DNA of 64,000 nucleotides, taken from NCBI RefSeq assembly GCF_027111335.1, contig NZ_CP114288.1, positions 1,116,001-1,180,000 of the forward strand, given 5' to 3'. The notes under the pieces are model-generated. The model was given only the letters and a program-made list of their open reading frames with translations, was not told where the DNA came from and ran no database searches. Position 1 is the first letter of the stretch. Each line of letters opens with the position of its first letter. The translations under genes were made by a program, and so were the position numbers. Shown here piece by piece: positions 54,144 through 63,573 of this stretch. The stretch comes from Flavobacterium aquiphilum (lineage in GTDB: Bacteria; Bacteroidota; Bacteroidia; Flavobacteriales; Flavobacteriaceae).

Positions 54144-56573
54144 ATGATTAAGTATAAAAACATTTTACAAAAAATAACAATTGTACTGACAATTTTGTTT
54201 TCAACAACAATTCTAGCTCAAAAACAAGCAAGAATCGTCGAAGACTTCAACAAAAACTGGAATTTCAAGCTGGGAGATTATCCACAGGCTATTAACGCCA
54301 ATTTCAGTACTGCCGATTGGAGAAGCCTTCAATTGCCTCACGATTGGAGTATCGAAGGCGCGTTCAATAAAGACAATCCAACAGGAACTAAGGAAGGATT
54401 TTTGCCGGCAGGAAAAGGCTGGTACCGCAAAGTATTTACTGTTCCCGCCAATTGGAAAGACAAAACCGTGTCAGTTGAATTTGACGGTGTTTTCAAAAAT
54501 AGCGAAGTTTTTATCAACGGACATTCGTTGGGAGTGCGTCCTAGTGGGTACATTTCCTTTGCTTATGAATTGTCGCAATATTTGAATTTTGGCAAAGCAA
54601 ATATCATCGCCGTAAAAGTCGATAACGACGCACAGCCCAATTCAAGATGGTACACAGGTTCTGGAATTTATAGAAATGTGCGATTGGTGGCGACTGAAAA
54701 ATTACACGTTGCGAAATGGGGAACTTATGTAACCACGCCTGAAGTTTCTGCAGAAAAAGCGGCTGTCCATTTCGAAGTAAGTATCGACAATGATAACGCT
54801 TCCGCAAAAGAAATCAAACTGGTTACCTCGATTGTAAATGGAAATAATGTTGAAGTTGCCAATGTCACTTCTACAGAAAAAATCGGAGCTAAAACATCGG
54901 AGAAAAAGATTCACGATTTAACAGTAAATCAGCCAAGATTATGGAGTCCTGAAAATCCGTATTTGTATAAAGTGCTTACCAAAATTTACGAGAATAAAAA
55001 ATTGGTTGATACTTATGAAACACCATTAGGAATTCGGTTTTTCTCTTTTGATGCCGAAAAAGGATTCTCTTTAAACGGAAAGCCAACCAAAATACATGGA
55101 GTCTGCATGCATCACGACAACGGTGCTTTGGGTTCGGTAGAAAACATTCATGCCGTTCGCAGAAAACTAACATTGCTGAAAGAAATGGGTTGTAATGCTA
55201 TCAGAATGTCACACAATCCGCATTCTTTAGAAATGATGCAATTGTGTGATGAAATGGGTTTCATTGTTCAGGACGAAGCATTTGATGTTTGGAAAAAAGC
55301 AAAAGTAAAAAATGATGCTCACAAAGAATGGGATGCGTGGCACAAACAGGATTTGGAAGATTTCATTAAAAGAGACCGCAACCATCCTTCGGTGATGATG
55401 TGGAGCATTGGAAATGAAATCCGTGAACAATTTGACAGTACCGGAATTGCGATTACAAAAGAATTGGCGCAAATCGTAAAAAATCTCGATACCACTCGTC
55501 CCGTAACTTCTGCCTTGACCGAAAATGTTCCGGAGAAGAATTTCATTTATCAGTCAGGTGCTTTGGATTTGTTAGGCTTCAATTACAAACACGAAGATTA
55601 CACAACATTTCCAGCCCGTTTCAAGGGACAAAAAATAATTGCTTCCGAGACTGTTTCGGCTCTCGAAACTCGTGGGCATTACGACCAACCTTCGGACTCG
55701 ATAAAAGCGTGGCCTGTAAAATACGGAGCTGAATTTGATGGCAATGCAGATTGGACGGTTTCGGCTTACGACAATGTAAAATCATTTTGGGGTTCGACCC
55801 ACGAAGAAAGCTGGAAAGCGATAAAAAATTCCGATTTCATTGCGGGTACTTTTGTGTGGACTGGTTTTGATTATATAGGCGAACCCGACCCATATCCATT
55901 TCCGGCGCGCAGTTCGTATTTCGGAATCATCGATTTGGCGGGACTTCCAAAAGATGTTTATTATATGTACCAAAGCGAATGGACAGCCAAACCTGTTTTG
56001 CATATTTTTCCGCACTGGAACTGGCAAAAAGATCAGGAAGTCGATGTTTGGGCGTACTACAACAATGCCGATGAAGTGGAATTATTCCTGAACGGAAAAT
56101 CATTAGGCAAAAAATCTAAGCAAAACGATGATTTGCATATTTTTTGGCGTGTAAAATTTGAACCGGGAACGCTAAAAGCTATCTCTAGAAAAGACGGAAA
56201 AGTAGTGTTGGAAAAAGAAATCCACACGGCTGGAAAAGCTTCTAAAATAGATTTGAAAGCCAATAAAACAGCCTTCAAAAGTGACACTTATGATTTGGTT
56301 TACGTGACCGTTTCGATACAGGACAAAGATGGAAACCTTTCGCCAAACGCCAATGACCTAATCCATTTTGAAGTGACAGGAGGCGGAAAATTAGTGGGCG
56401 TTGACAACGGTTATCAGGCAGGTTTGGATTCGTTCAAGGCAAGTTCCTGCAAAGTCTATAACGGAAAATGCATCGCTATTATCCAATCGAATGGTAAGAA
56501 AGAAAACATTCAGTTGAAAGCTTCTACTGGGAATGGGATTTCCCCTAAAGCTATTGAGGTCAAAGTAGAATAA
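54144..56573 (+). CDS. GH2 beta-galactosidase
   Basis: An 809-residue protein with a signal peptide ending ILAQ. GH2 architecture is clear: sugar-binding domain (FNKNWNFKLGD, LPHDWSIEGAF, VFINGHSLGVRPSGY), Ig-like domain, and TIM barrel with HGVCMHHDNGALG. The acid/base Glu425 is in WSIGNEIREQ and the nucleophile Glu502 in IIASETVSA. C-terminal Ig-like domains (DUF4982-type, HIFPHWNWQKDQEVDVW) and a final beta domain follow. It would trim terminal beta-galactose. The gene ends only 30 bases before the RuBisCO-like gene, physically joining polymer degradation to the cytoplasmic module. Confidence 0.92.
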   Translation: MIKYKNILQKITIVLTILFSTTILAQKQARIVEDFNKNWNFKLGDYPQAINANFSTADWRSLQLPHDWSIEGAFNKDNPTGTKEGFLPAGKGWYRKVFTVPANWKDKTVSVEFDGVFKNSEVFINGHSLGVRPSGYISFAYELSQYLNFGKANIIAVKVDNDAQPNSRWYTGSGIYRNVRLVATEKLHVAKWGTYVTTPEVSAEKAAVHFEVSIDNDNASAKEIKLVTSIVNGNNVEVANVTSTEKIGAKTSEKKIHDLTVNQPRLWSPENPYLYKVLTKIYENKKLVDTYETPLGIRFFSFDAEKGFSLNGKPTKIHGVCMHHDNGALGSVENIHAVRRKLTLLKEMGCNAIRMSHNPHSLEMMQLCDEMGFIVQDEAFDVWKKAKVKNDAHKEWDAWHKQDLEDFIKRDRNHPSVMMWSIGNEIREQFDSTGIAITKELAQIVKNLDTTRPVTSALTENVPEKNFIYQSGALDLLGFNYKHEDYTTFPARFKGQKIIASETVSALETRGHYDQPSDSIKAWPVKYGAEFDGNADWTVSAYDNVKSFWGSTHEESWKAIKNSDFIAGTFVWTGFDYIGEPDPYPFPARSSYFGIIDLAGLPKDVYYMYQSEWTAKPVLHIFPHWNWQKDQEVDVWAYYNNADEVELFLNGKSLGKKSKQNDDLHIFWRVKFEPGTLKAISRKDGKVVLEKEIHTAGKASKIDLKANKTAFKSDTYDLVYVTVSIQDKDGNLSPNANDLIHFEVTGGGKLVGVDNGYQAGLDSFKASSCKVYNGKCIAIIQSNGKKENIQLKASTGNGISPKAIEVKVE

Positions 56574-56603
56574 AATCATAAAAGAATAATTTAAATCAGA
56601 ATA

Positions 56604-57845
56604 ATGGAAAGAGTTTTTGCAGAATATCTCATAGAAACGCCTTATGAAGTAGAACAGGCTGCGGCGGTTTTGGCGGGTGAGCAATCATCGGGGACTTTTG
56701 TGTCCGTTCCGGGCGAAACCGAAGAGTTGAAAAAACGTTTTGCAGCCCGTGTGGAGGATATTCAATTATTGGGTTTGGCAGATGAACCATCCATTCCGGG
56801 AGGTAATATTCCTGGAAAAAAATACCAACAGGCAAGGGTAAAAGTGAGTTGGTCGATAGAGAATTTTGGATATAACCTGCCAGTTTTGATCAGTACGTTA
56901 CAGGGAAATTTATACGAAATCACACAGTTCACTGGTTTAAAATTGATGGATTTCGACGTTCCGGATTCTTTCAAAAAACATTTCAAGGGACCAACATTCG
57001 GAATCAAAGGTTCCAAATTATCCTGCGGAGTGACTGACAGACCGATGATTGGTACGATTATAAAACCAAGTATCGGAATGAGCGTGGAGGAAACCGCAAC
57101 TTTGGTAAAATCCCTGATTGATGCCGGAATCGATTTTATTAAAGACGATGAATTGATGGGATCGGCAGCAAATTCTTTTTTTGATGACCGTGTAAAAGCG
57201 ATTATGAAAGTCATTCGTGACAACGAACAAAAAACGGGTAAAAAAGTGATGTATGCTTTCAATATCAGTGATGAAATTGACGAAATGCAACGCAAATACG
57301 ATTTGATTTTACAAGAAAAAGGAAGCTGTGCGATGGTTAGTATTAACAGCGTTGGGCTTTCGGGGACAAAGAAAATCTGCGATCGGGGCGAACTTGTCAT
57401 CCACGGACACAGAAACGGTTGGGGTATGCTGAACAGACATCCTTTATTGGGAATTGAATTTCCTGCCTACCAAAAAATACAGCGTTTGGCAGGAGTCGAT
57501 CAATTGCACGTCAACGGAATTCAAAATAAATTTTGGGAATCGGATGATTCGGTGGTGACATCAATAAAATCCTGTTTGAAACCCTTTTTGGGCGGAAACG
57601 AAATTTTGCCGGTAGTATCTTCAGGACAATGGGGAGGACAAGCAGTAGAAACTTATCGAAGAACCCAAACTACCGATTTGCTGTATATGGCGGGAGGCGG
57701 AATTTTGGCACACCCAATGGGACCAAAAGCAGGTGTAAACGCATTACAGCAGGCTTGGGAAGGAGCCGTTGACGGTTTGTCTGTAGAAGAAACGGCCAAA
57801 AAGTACCCTGAATTTGCAGAATCGGTTAAGAAGTTTTCAAAATGA
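56604..57845 (+). CDS. RuBisCO-like protein (form IV type), probable acid-sugar phosphate lyase/decarboxylase
   Basis: A 413-residue cytoplasmic protein without signal peptide, similar to RuBisCO large subunit but probably not a CO2-fixing enzyme. Conserved elements are TIIKPSIGMS with Lys154 (counterpart of catalytic Lys175), FIKDDE with Lys180, Asp182 and Glu183 (counterparts of the carbamylated Lys201 and metal ligands), HGHRNGWG, and NGIQNKFWE with Lys309 in the loop 6 position. Known relatives paired with DUF1537 kinases act on 3-oxo-acid-sugar 4-phosphates, for example in D-apiose catabolism. The start of the downstream kinase overlaps its stop (ATGA). Specific reaction is inference. 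Confidence 0.85.
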   Translation: MERVFAEYLIETPYEVEQAAAVLAGEQSSGTFVSVPGETEELKKRFAARVEDIQLLGLADEPSIPGGNIPGKKYQQARVKVSWSIENFGYNLPVLISTLQGNLYEITQFTGLKLMDFDVPDSFKKHFKGPTFGIKGSKLSCGVTDRPMIGTIIKPSIGMSVEETATLVKSLIDAGIDFIKDDELMGSAANSFFDDRVKAIMKVIRDNEQKTGKKVMYAFNISDEIDEMQRKYDLILQEKGSCAMVSINSVGLSGTKKICDRGELVIHGHRNGWGMLNRHPLLGIEFPAYQKIQRLAGVDQLHVNGIQNKFWESDDSVVTSIKSCLKPFLGGNEILPVVSSGQWGGQAVETYRRTQTTDLLYMAGGGILAHPMGPKAGVNALQQAWEGAVDGLSVEETAKKYPEFAESVKKFSK

Positions 57846-59227
57846 TGAATCAGAAAGATAAATTACTGCTGGCCTATTATGGCGACGATTTCACGGGCTC
57901 CACGGATGCCCTAGAATTTCTGACGTTGGCCGGAGTAAAAACCGTTCTCTTTCTTCAAAAGCCGACCCAAAAAGATTTGGATCGTTTTCCTGGAATCCAG
58001 GCCATTGGCTTGGCCGGAAAAAGCAGGTCGTTGTCACCTTCGGAAATGGAAACGGAACTTTTTCCCGCTTTTGAAAATTTGAAAAGTTTTGAACCGACAC
58101 ATTTTCATTACAAAGTCTGTTCCACTTTCGATTCGGCGCCACACGTTGGAAACATTGGAAAAGCAATAGAAATTGGAAGCGAAGTTTTTAATCAAAAAGT
58201 AGTTTTGGTTTCGCCATCAGCGCCACATTTGGGACGTTTTTGTGTTTTCGGAAATCTTTTTGCACGAATGGGGACTATCGGTAACGGGGAAATTTACCGT
58301 ATTGACAAACATCCGTCGATGAGCAAACATCCCGTAACGCCAGCTTTGGAAGGAGATTTGACCATTCATTTGGCAAAACAAACGGAGAAATCCATAGGTC
58401 TTGTCAATTTGACCACAATTGAAAAAGGCTCAAGCGAAGTTCTTGAAGCGGTTAACGACAGTAAAACTGAAATTCTGTTTTTTGACGGTTTCAATTTGGA
58501 GCACCTCAAAACCATAGGAAGTGTTTTTAATCAATTGGCAACAGAAAAAACATTGTTTTCCGTGGGTTCATCCGGAATAGAAATGGCTTTGGGATTGGAT
58601 TGGAAAGCAAAAAATATTATTGGAAACGAATTAAAATTTAAATCGGCTGGAGAAGTTTCACCTTTATTGGTTTTATCGGGAAGCTGTTCTCCTGTGACTT
58701 CAAATCAAATTATATATGCTTTGGGAAATGGATTTCTCGAAATTGCTCTAGAAAGCAAAGCCGTTGATAGTGATTATCAAACTGAAATTATAAAGAATAC
58801 CGTTGATCAAATCATAACCAATTTCAATCAGGGTAAAAGTACTGTTTTGCATACCAGTACAGGTTCCAACGATCCGCGTATTGCTGAAACAGAAGCTTTT
58901 TTTATAGCCAAAGGTATTTCTGCAAATGAGATTCAGAAACAGTGTAGTAGCATTTACGGAAGTGTTTTGGGACAAATAACCAAAGAAGTATTAAAGGTAG
59001 TTCCACTGAAAAGAATTCTTTTTGCAGGAGGCGATACCTCTAGTTATGCCGCCTCTGAATTGGATATTCTGGCATTGGAAATGATTGCTCCAATTGCACC
59101 GGGAGCACCGCTTTGCAAGGCGATTTCAGACAATGAATGGGTTAATGGAATAGAAATGAATTTTAAGGGAGGACAAGTAGGTACTGCCGATTATTTTATA
59201 AAAGTTTTAAAAGGAGAAAAATTATGA
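57842..59227 (+). CDS. Four-carbon acid sugar kinase family protein (DUF1537)
   Basis: A 461-residue cytoplasmic kinase of the DUF1537 family, which phosphorylates tetronates, 3-oxo-tetronates or 3-oxo-isoapionate. Seen in the sequence are the N-terminal acid-binding motif YGDDFTGSTDALEFL and the C-terminal ATP-binding-type region LFAGGDTSSYAASELD with APGAPLC. The length is normal. It overlaps the RuBisCO-like gene by four bases at its start (next in-frame Met at 57845) and the racemase-like gene by four bases at its end, indicating translational coupling. In known pathways the kinase makes the phosphorylated acid that the RuBisCO-like enzyme cleaves or decarboxylates. The true substrate is unknown. 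Confidence 0.88.
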   Translation: MMNQKDKLLLAYYGDDFTGSTDALEFLTLAGVKTVLFLQKPTQKDLDRFPGIQAIGLAGKSRSLSPSEMETELFPAFENLKSFEPTHFHYKVCSTFDSAPHVGNIGKAIEIGSEVFNQKVVLVSPSAPHLGRFCVFGNLFARMGTIGNGEIYRIDKHPSMSKHPVTPALEGDLTIHLAKQTEKSIGLVNLTTIEKGSSEVLEAVNDSKTEILFFDGFNLEHLKTIGSVFNQLATEKTLFSVGSSGIEMALGLDWKAKNIIGNELKFKSAGEVSPLLVLSGSCSPVTSNQIIYALGNGFLEIALESKAVDSDYQTEIIKNTVDQIITNFNQGKSTVLHTSTGSNDPRIAETEAFFIAKGISANEIQKQCSSIYGSVLGQITKEVLKVVPLKRILFAGGDTSSYAASELDILALEMIAPIAPGAPLCKAISDNEWVNGIEMNFKGGQVGTADYFIKVLKGEKL

Positions 59228-59886
59228 GCGCAAAAATTTTAGGTTTTGTACATACATCAGCAACATTGGTCCCATTGTTTCAGCAATTAAGCAGTGAATT
59301 TTTAAATGGTGTAGAAACGTTCAATATCGTTGATGATAGTTTGATAAAAGACGTAATCAAAAAAGGCAAATTAATGCCTAATACGGCAGCGAGAGTGGTG
59401 AGCCACGTTCAGTCTGCCGAAGCTGCAGGAGCCGATGTGATTTTGGTAACTTGTTCGTCCATTGGTGTGGCGATAGAAACCGCTGCAACTTTGAGTTCTG
59501 TTCCGGTGATTCGGGTAGATCAGGCAATGGCGGATGAAGCAGTACAAATCAGCAACAAAATAGGTGTGATCGCTACTTTACCAACTACTTTGGAACCAAC
59601 AAGCGATTTAGTTCGAAGAAGAGCAGAATTAGCAGGTAAAAATGTAACGATTTCTTCCAAATTATGCGAAGGAGCTTTCGAAGCTTTAATGAGCGGTAAT
59701 GCAGCCAAACACGATGAAATGGTTGCTAACGCTTTGAAAGAATTAATGAAAGAGGTTGATGTGATTGTTTTGGCGCAAGCTTCGATGGCTCGTGTTGTCG
59801 ATGGTTTGAGCGCTGACGAAAAAGTAGTGCCAATTTTGGCAAGTCCTGCAATTGCCATGAAAAAACTGGCAGAGGTTTATTTCTAA
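59224..59886 (+). CDS. Asp/Glu racemase-fold protein with a single catalytic cysteine
   Basis: A 220-residue cytoplasmic protein of the Asp/Glu/hydantoin racemase superfamily. The first site is kept (Cys77 in LVTCSSIG). At the second site, where racemases have an LGC-type motif, this protein has IVLAQASMAR with no Cys; the other Cys148 is in SKLCEGAF, a different place. Two-base racemisation is therefore unlikely. Related one-cysteine enzymes include decarboxylases and cis-trans isomerases. It overlaps the kinase stop and lies 17 bases before the transporter. A role in processing an acid sugar or its product is likely; the exact reaction is unknown. Confidence 0.75.
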   Translation: MSAKILGFVHTSATLVPLFQQLSSEFLNGVETFNIVDDSLIKDVIKKGKLMPNTAARVVSHVQSAEAAGADVILVTCSSIGVAIETAATLSSVPVIRVDQAMADEAVQISNKIGVIATLPTTLEPTSDLVRRRAELAGKNVTISSKLCEGAFEALMSGNAAKHDEMVANALKELMKEVDVIVLAQASMARVVDGLSADEKVVPILASPAIAMKKLAEVYF

Positions 59887-59903
59887 CTTTAATAATCATT
59901 TGT

Positions 59904-61190
59904 ATGCGTAAATATTTTCTTTGGGCTGCCCCGATATTTTTCATTGTAGCTGGTTTGGGTTGGTTGCAGCAAATAGACCTCATTTCGAAAATGGGATTGA
60001 TTCTGGGATTTTCAAGTATTGCCATAGGGGTAGGACATGTGAAAATATTGAGCGGTTATCAATATACATTTTGGATCATTACAGCGGTTTGTGCCGGATT
60101 ACTTTATCCTAACTTTTTCCTGCATGTGGGTAGCTTTGATATGCGCAACAAGTGGCTAATCTTAATTATCATTCAAATGGTGATGTTCGGAATGGGAACC
60201 CAGATGAGTATTGAGGATTTTACGGGAATCCGAAAATCAGGCAGGGGTGTATTGATTGGTTTGTTGGGACATTTTACGATTATGCCGATTATGGGATTTT
60301 TGATTGCCAAGACCTTTGGTTTCGAACCCGAAATCGCTGCGGGAATCATCTTGATTGGTTCATGCAGCAGCGGATTAGCATCGAATGTGATGACTTATAT
60401 TGCTAAAGGGAATTTGGTTTTATCTGTTACTGTAACAGCTATGTCAACTTTGACTGCGCCAATTATGACTCCATTTTTGATGAAGATATTTGCAGGCACC
60501 ATGGTCGAAGTACATTTCTTTGACATGATGATGGAAATTATCAAGATTGTCCTTGTGCCTTTGTCTGCAGCAATGATTCATGATGTTTTGAAAAATCATG
60601 GACTGGCAGCAAAAAAACAAATCTATCTTTTGGCAATTTTTTCAGCAGTTTGGCTTGTTATTTTTGCTTGCTTTGGGAATGCTTTTTCAGTTCCTGAAGA
60701 TAATACTGTTGCACATATTTTGGAAATTGTAAACTTCTCCTGTGGAGCATTCGTTGTGGGTTCGCTCTATCATTTGCTGTATAAAAACTTTCCCAAAATA
60801 GATCTCATTATGCCTTATTTCTCAATGTTCGGAATCATTTATTTTACTCTGGTAACCACGGCAGCCGGAAGGGATAATTTGATTCAGATAGGGTTTTTAC
60901 TTTTCCTAGCTTCGGTACTGCACAATGGAGCAGGTTATTTTTTTGGTTATTGGGTTAGTCGAATTAGTGGACTCGACAAAAAAAGCAGTCAGACTATCGC
61001 TTTTGAAGTTGGTCTTCAAAACGGAGGAATGGCTTCGGGGCTGGCGGGTGCAATGGGCAAATTAGCAACGGTCGGTTTGGCTTCTGCAGTGTTCAGTCCT
61101 TGGATGAATGTTTCGGGTTCGTTGCTTGCTAATTATTGGCGGAAAAAAGACAATCGTGATGCACCAGAAATTGCTCCAGTTGCCAATTAA
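59904..61190 (+). CDS. Bile acid:sodium symporter (BASS) family membrane transporter
   Basis: A 428-residue inner-membrane protein with about ten hydrophobic segments. Family-like stretches are GMGTQMSIEDFTGI, LIGLLGHFTIMPIMGF, AAGIILIGSCSSGLASNVMTYIAKGN and AFEVGLQNGGMASGLA. The two halves show the inverted-repeat architecture of sodium-coupled organic-anion transporters. It is the last gene of the RuBisCO-like/kinase module and a good candidate for moving the acid sugar, or a pathway acid product, across the inner membrane. The first ~75 residues hold two extra hydrophobic segments before the core. It is followed by a strong terminator. Confidence 0.85.
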   Translation: MRKYFLWAAPIFFIVAGLGWLQQIDLISKMGLILGFSSIAIGVGHVKILSGYQYTFWIITAVCAGLLYPNFFLHVGSFDMRNKWLILIIIQMVMFGMGTQMSIEDFTGIRKSGRGVLIGLLGHFTIMPIMGFLIAKTFGFEPEIAAGIILIGSCSSGLASNVMTYIAKGNLVLSVTVTAMSTLTAPIMTPFLMKIFAGTMVEVHFFDMMMEIIKIVLVPLSAAMIHDVLKNHGLAAKKQIYLLAIFSAVWLVIFACFGNAFSVPEDNTVAHILEIVNFSCGAFVVGSLYHLLYKNFPKIDLIMPYFSMFGIIYFTLVTTAAGRDNLIQIGFLLFLASVLHNGAGYFFGYWVSRISGLDKKSSQTIAFEVGLQNGGMASGLAGAMGKLATVGLASAVFSPWMNVSGSLLANYWRKKDNRDAPEIAPVAN

Positions 61191-61197
61191 AAACAGT

Positions 61198-61225
61198 AAA
61201 CTCCATTTTTTAGATGGAGTTTTTT
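61198..61225 (+). terminator. Intrinsic terminator ending the PUL
   Basis: AAACTCCAT (61198-61206) pairs with ATGGAGTTT (61214-61222) across a seven-base loop, followed by a T run to 61225. It starts eight bases after the transporter stop. It marks the border between the pectin locus and the opposite-strand arsenic genes. Confidence 0.85.
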
Positions 61226-61356
61226 CGTGTATTATTATATCAGACAGCTGAAGTAAAATGGTAATAGTAATCAAATAGATCGTCTTTTAATCTGAAAAAG
61301 ATAATCCATTCAATGAAACTATTTAAGAGTTTTGAGAATGCAGTAGTTTTACTTAT

Positions 61357-62424
61357 TTAATCGAAAGTATAATATTTTTTTCTAAACCAAAAAGCGAGAT
61401 TAACCAGTGCGATGAGTGCTGGCACTTCTACCAAGGGGCCAATAACTCCCGCAAATGCTTCGCCACTATTTATTCCAAAAACACCTATTGCAACAGCAAT
61501 GGCCAATTCAAAATTATTTCCAGTAGCGGTAAAAGCTATTGATGTTGCTTTTGAGTAATCGGCTCCAAAGTATTTCCCAATAAAAAAACTTATTAAAAAC
61601 ATAATTGTAAAGTAAACTACCAGCGGAATAGCGATTCTTAGAACATGAATTGGAATTTGAACAATCAGCTCTCCTTTTAAACTAAACATAAGAATGATTG
61701 TAAAAAGCAAAGATATCAGTGTGATAGGCGAAATAAAAGGAACGTATTTCGTTTCAAACCATTCGGTTCCTTTCCATGCAAGAAGAAAATAACGGCTGAG
61801 AATTCCAAGTGCAAAAGGAATGCCTAAATATATTCCGACGCTCTCTGCAATCTGACCGATACTAATATCAATTTTAAAACCATGATACCCAAAATACGGA
61901 GGAAGAACAGTAATAAAGATATAGGCATAGATACTGTAAAGCAACACTTGAAAGATGCTATTGAGAGCAATAAGTCCGGTTGTGTACTCCCTGTTGCCTT
62001 CTGCCAAGTCGCTCCAAACTATTACCATGGCGATGCATCGTGCCAAACCAATCAGAATGACCCCAACCATGTATTCAGGGTAATTGCCTAAAAAAAATAA
62101 GGCCAGTATAAACATTAAAACAGGGCCAATAATCCAGTTTAATAAAAGCGAAGCCCCCAAGATTTTGACATTTTTAAAAACTTGTCCGATTTGATCGTAC
62201 TTTACTTTTGCCAATGGAGGATACATCATTAGAATTAATCCAATAGCCAAAGGAATGTTTGTTGTTCCATTTGAAAAGGAATTAATAAAATTACTGCTCG
62301 ATGGTATAAAATAACCTATTGTTACTCCTACTACCATGGCTAGAAAAATCCAAAGTGTAAGAAAGCGGTCTAAAAAGCCTAATTTTTTTCGTCCAATTAC
62401 TGGCGCACAGTTATTTATTGACAT
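61357..62424 (-). CDS. acr3: Acr3-family arsenite efflux permease
   Basis: A 355-residue membrane protein with about ten transmembrane segments. It carries the Acr3 signature [18 protein letters not shown] with the conserved Cys130 and, near the end, [20 protein letters not shown] with the conserved Glu. [19 protein letters not shown] is also typical. It extrudes arsenite using the proton gradient. The gene begins two bases after the arsenate reductase stop in transcription order, so the two are one operon. It is convergent with the pectin locus. Confidence 0.93.
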   Translation of the reverse strand: MSINNCAPVIGRKKLGFLDRFLTLWIFLAMVVGVTIGYFIPSSSNFINSFSNGTTNIPLAIGLILMMYPPLAKVKYDQIGQVFKNVKILGASLLLNWIIGPVLMFILALFFLGNYPEYMVGVILIGLARCIAMVIVWSDLAEGNREYTTGLIALNSIFQVLLYSIYAYIFITVLPPYFGYHGFKIDISIGQIAESVGIYLGIPFALGILSRYFLLAWKGTEWFETKYVPFISPITLISLLFTIILMFSLKGELIVQIPIHVLRIAIPLVVYFTIMFLISFFIGKYFGADYSKATSIAFTATGNNFELAIAVAIGVFGINSGEAFAGVIGPLVEVPALIALVNLAFWFRKKYYTFD

Positions 62425-62426
62425 TA

Positions 62427-63056
62427 TTATTGTTTAATTTGTGAGAATACATAAAACATTTCAGTTCCTATTTGAAGGCTTCGTTCCTGATAAATTTGTT
62501 TTTGTTGAGGTGTTCCATCAGAAATTTTTGGATCTTCAAAAGTGATTGGAATGCGTTTTTCTGCACCAGAAATAAATGGACAACCTTCATCGGCGTGTGA
62601 ACAGGTCATTACCGCTGCAAAATCACTTGCAGGATTAAAGTTGTCATCATAGGTTTTAGAAAAACCAATAACAGGATGCTCATTGGCTGAAAACTTTATC
62701 GAATATATAGGATTTTTTCCTTCTGAAATATTTTTGATTTGGAAGCCTGTTTGTTGCAAGGTTTCAACGACCATTGGGTATAAAGCTGTAGCCTCCGTGC
62801 CTCCCGAGTAGCAAGTTACTCCTTGGACGTTATAAAACGCACTTGCCGTCTGTGCCCAGACTTGTGATAAATGACTTCTTCTTGAGTTATGTGTGCAAAT
62901 TAAATTAAGTCTTATTTCTTGCTTATTGTTAACTTTATTTTGAATGTAATCTACTAATGGTTGTAAAGTCTGCTTGCGTTCTTCGGATATTTGGTTAAAG
63001 TCAAATGAGCGAATCACATTTTCAATTTCTGAATAAAGAATATTTTTATTAATCAT
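62427..63056 (-). CDS. arsC: Phosphatase-type arsenate reductase (low-molecular-weight PTP-like)
   Basis: A 209-residue cytoplasmic protein. The phosphate-binding loop is CTHNSRRS with Cys54 and Arg60 (CX5R), and a redox-type cysteine region [12 protein letters not shown] follows, as in phosphatase-fold reductases. It reduces arsenate to arsenite for export by Acr3. It is longer than the smallest ArsC proteins because of an N-terminal helical extension of ~48 residues, common in Bacteroidota. It lies 24 bases after the DUF6428 gene in transcription order and two bases before acr3. Confidence 0.88.
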   Translation of the reverse strand: MINKNILYSEIENVIRSFDFNQISEERKQTLQPLVDYIQNKVNNKQEIRLNLICTHNSRRSHLSQVWAQTASAFYNVQGVTCYSGGTEATALYPMVVETLQQTGFQIKNISEGKNPIYSIKFSANEHPVIGFSKTYDDNFNPASDFAAVMTCSHADEGCPFISGAEKRIPITFEDPKISDGTPQQKQIYQERSLQIGTEMFYVFSQIKQ

Positions 63057-63080
63057 AATTACTTTTTTATTGTTTTGGAA

Positions 63081-63527
63081 TTAGCAACAACCAGTGCCAG
63101 GAGTGCATGAATTCGATGTTTTAGTTTTTTCTGAAGTGATACCACATTGTTCCTGTGCAAGACAAGCAGTATGTTTATTTAATAAAATGAAATTTTTACC
63201 ATTAAAATCAAGATCATATTTACCAATAGTCGTGTCTTGATATTCGACTTCGATTTCATAATCTTCGATACCCAAAACTTTTTGCGAAAGCTCAATAATA
63301 TGAATCAGCTTTTGTGGTTTTAGTCGATGATCGTAGTCATTGGCATCCCAAAGTTGGAAGTTAACAACGGTTTCTTTTCTGACTGTTCCGCCGCAATCAA
63401 TAAAATTTTTGGTTATCAGACCAACTTCAGTCACGTGAAAATACTCAGGAACAAAAGTCCCATTTGGTAATTCAAAATTTACTGTTTCAACTGTTTTTAG
63501 TGTTTCTTTAATTTCTGAAAGTTTCAT
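63081..63527 (-). CDS. DUF6428-type protein with cysteine-rich C-terminal tail
   Basis: A 148-residue cytoplasmic protein without signal peptide. I associate the sequence (LPNGTFVPEYFHVTEVGLITKNFIDCGGTVRKETV) with DUF6428, a family found with ars genes in Bacteroidota. It ends SCTPGTGCC (Cys141, Cys147, Cys148) and has further cysteines in TACLAQEQCG. A cluster of cysteines could bind arsenite or protect against it; that is inference. Its position between the GNAT gene and arsC, with small gaps, points to co-transcription. Confidence 0.75.
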   Translation of the reverse strand: MKLSEIKETLKTVETVNFELPNGTFVPEYFHVTEVGLITKNFIDCGGTVRKETVVNFQLWDANDYDHRLKPQKLIHIIELSQKVLGIEDYEIEVEYQDTTIGKYDLDFNGKNFILLNKHTACLAQEQCGITSEKTKTSNSCTPGTGCC

Positions 63528-63573
63528 GATTTCTATTTTTTAATTAAACAACTATCTTTTAAATAATTTGGAA

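Noticed and set aside
56762..57400. 212-codon open frame on the - strand opposite the RuBisCO-like gene
   Set aside because: The + strand gene has all catalytic motifs; the antisense protein is a compositional mirror with no motif.
56604..57845. Genuine CO2-fixing RuBisCO
   Set aside because: No small subunit or phosphoribulokinase nearby, shorter than form I/II enzymes, and located with a DUF1537 kinase, as for RuBisCO-like proteins.
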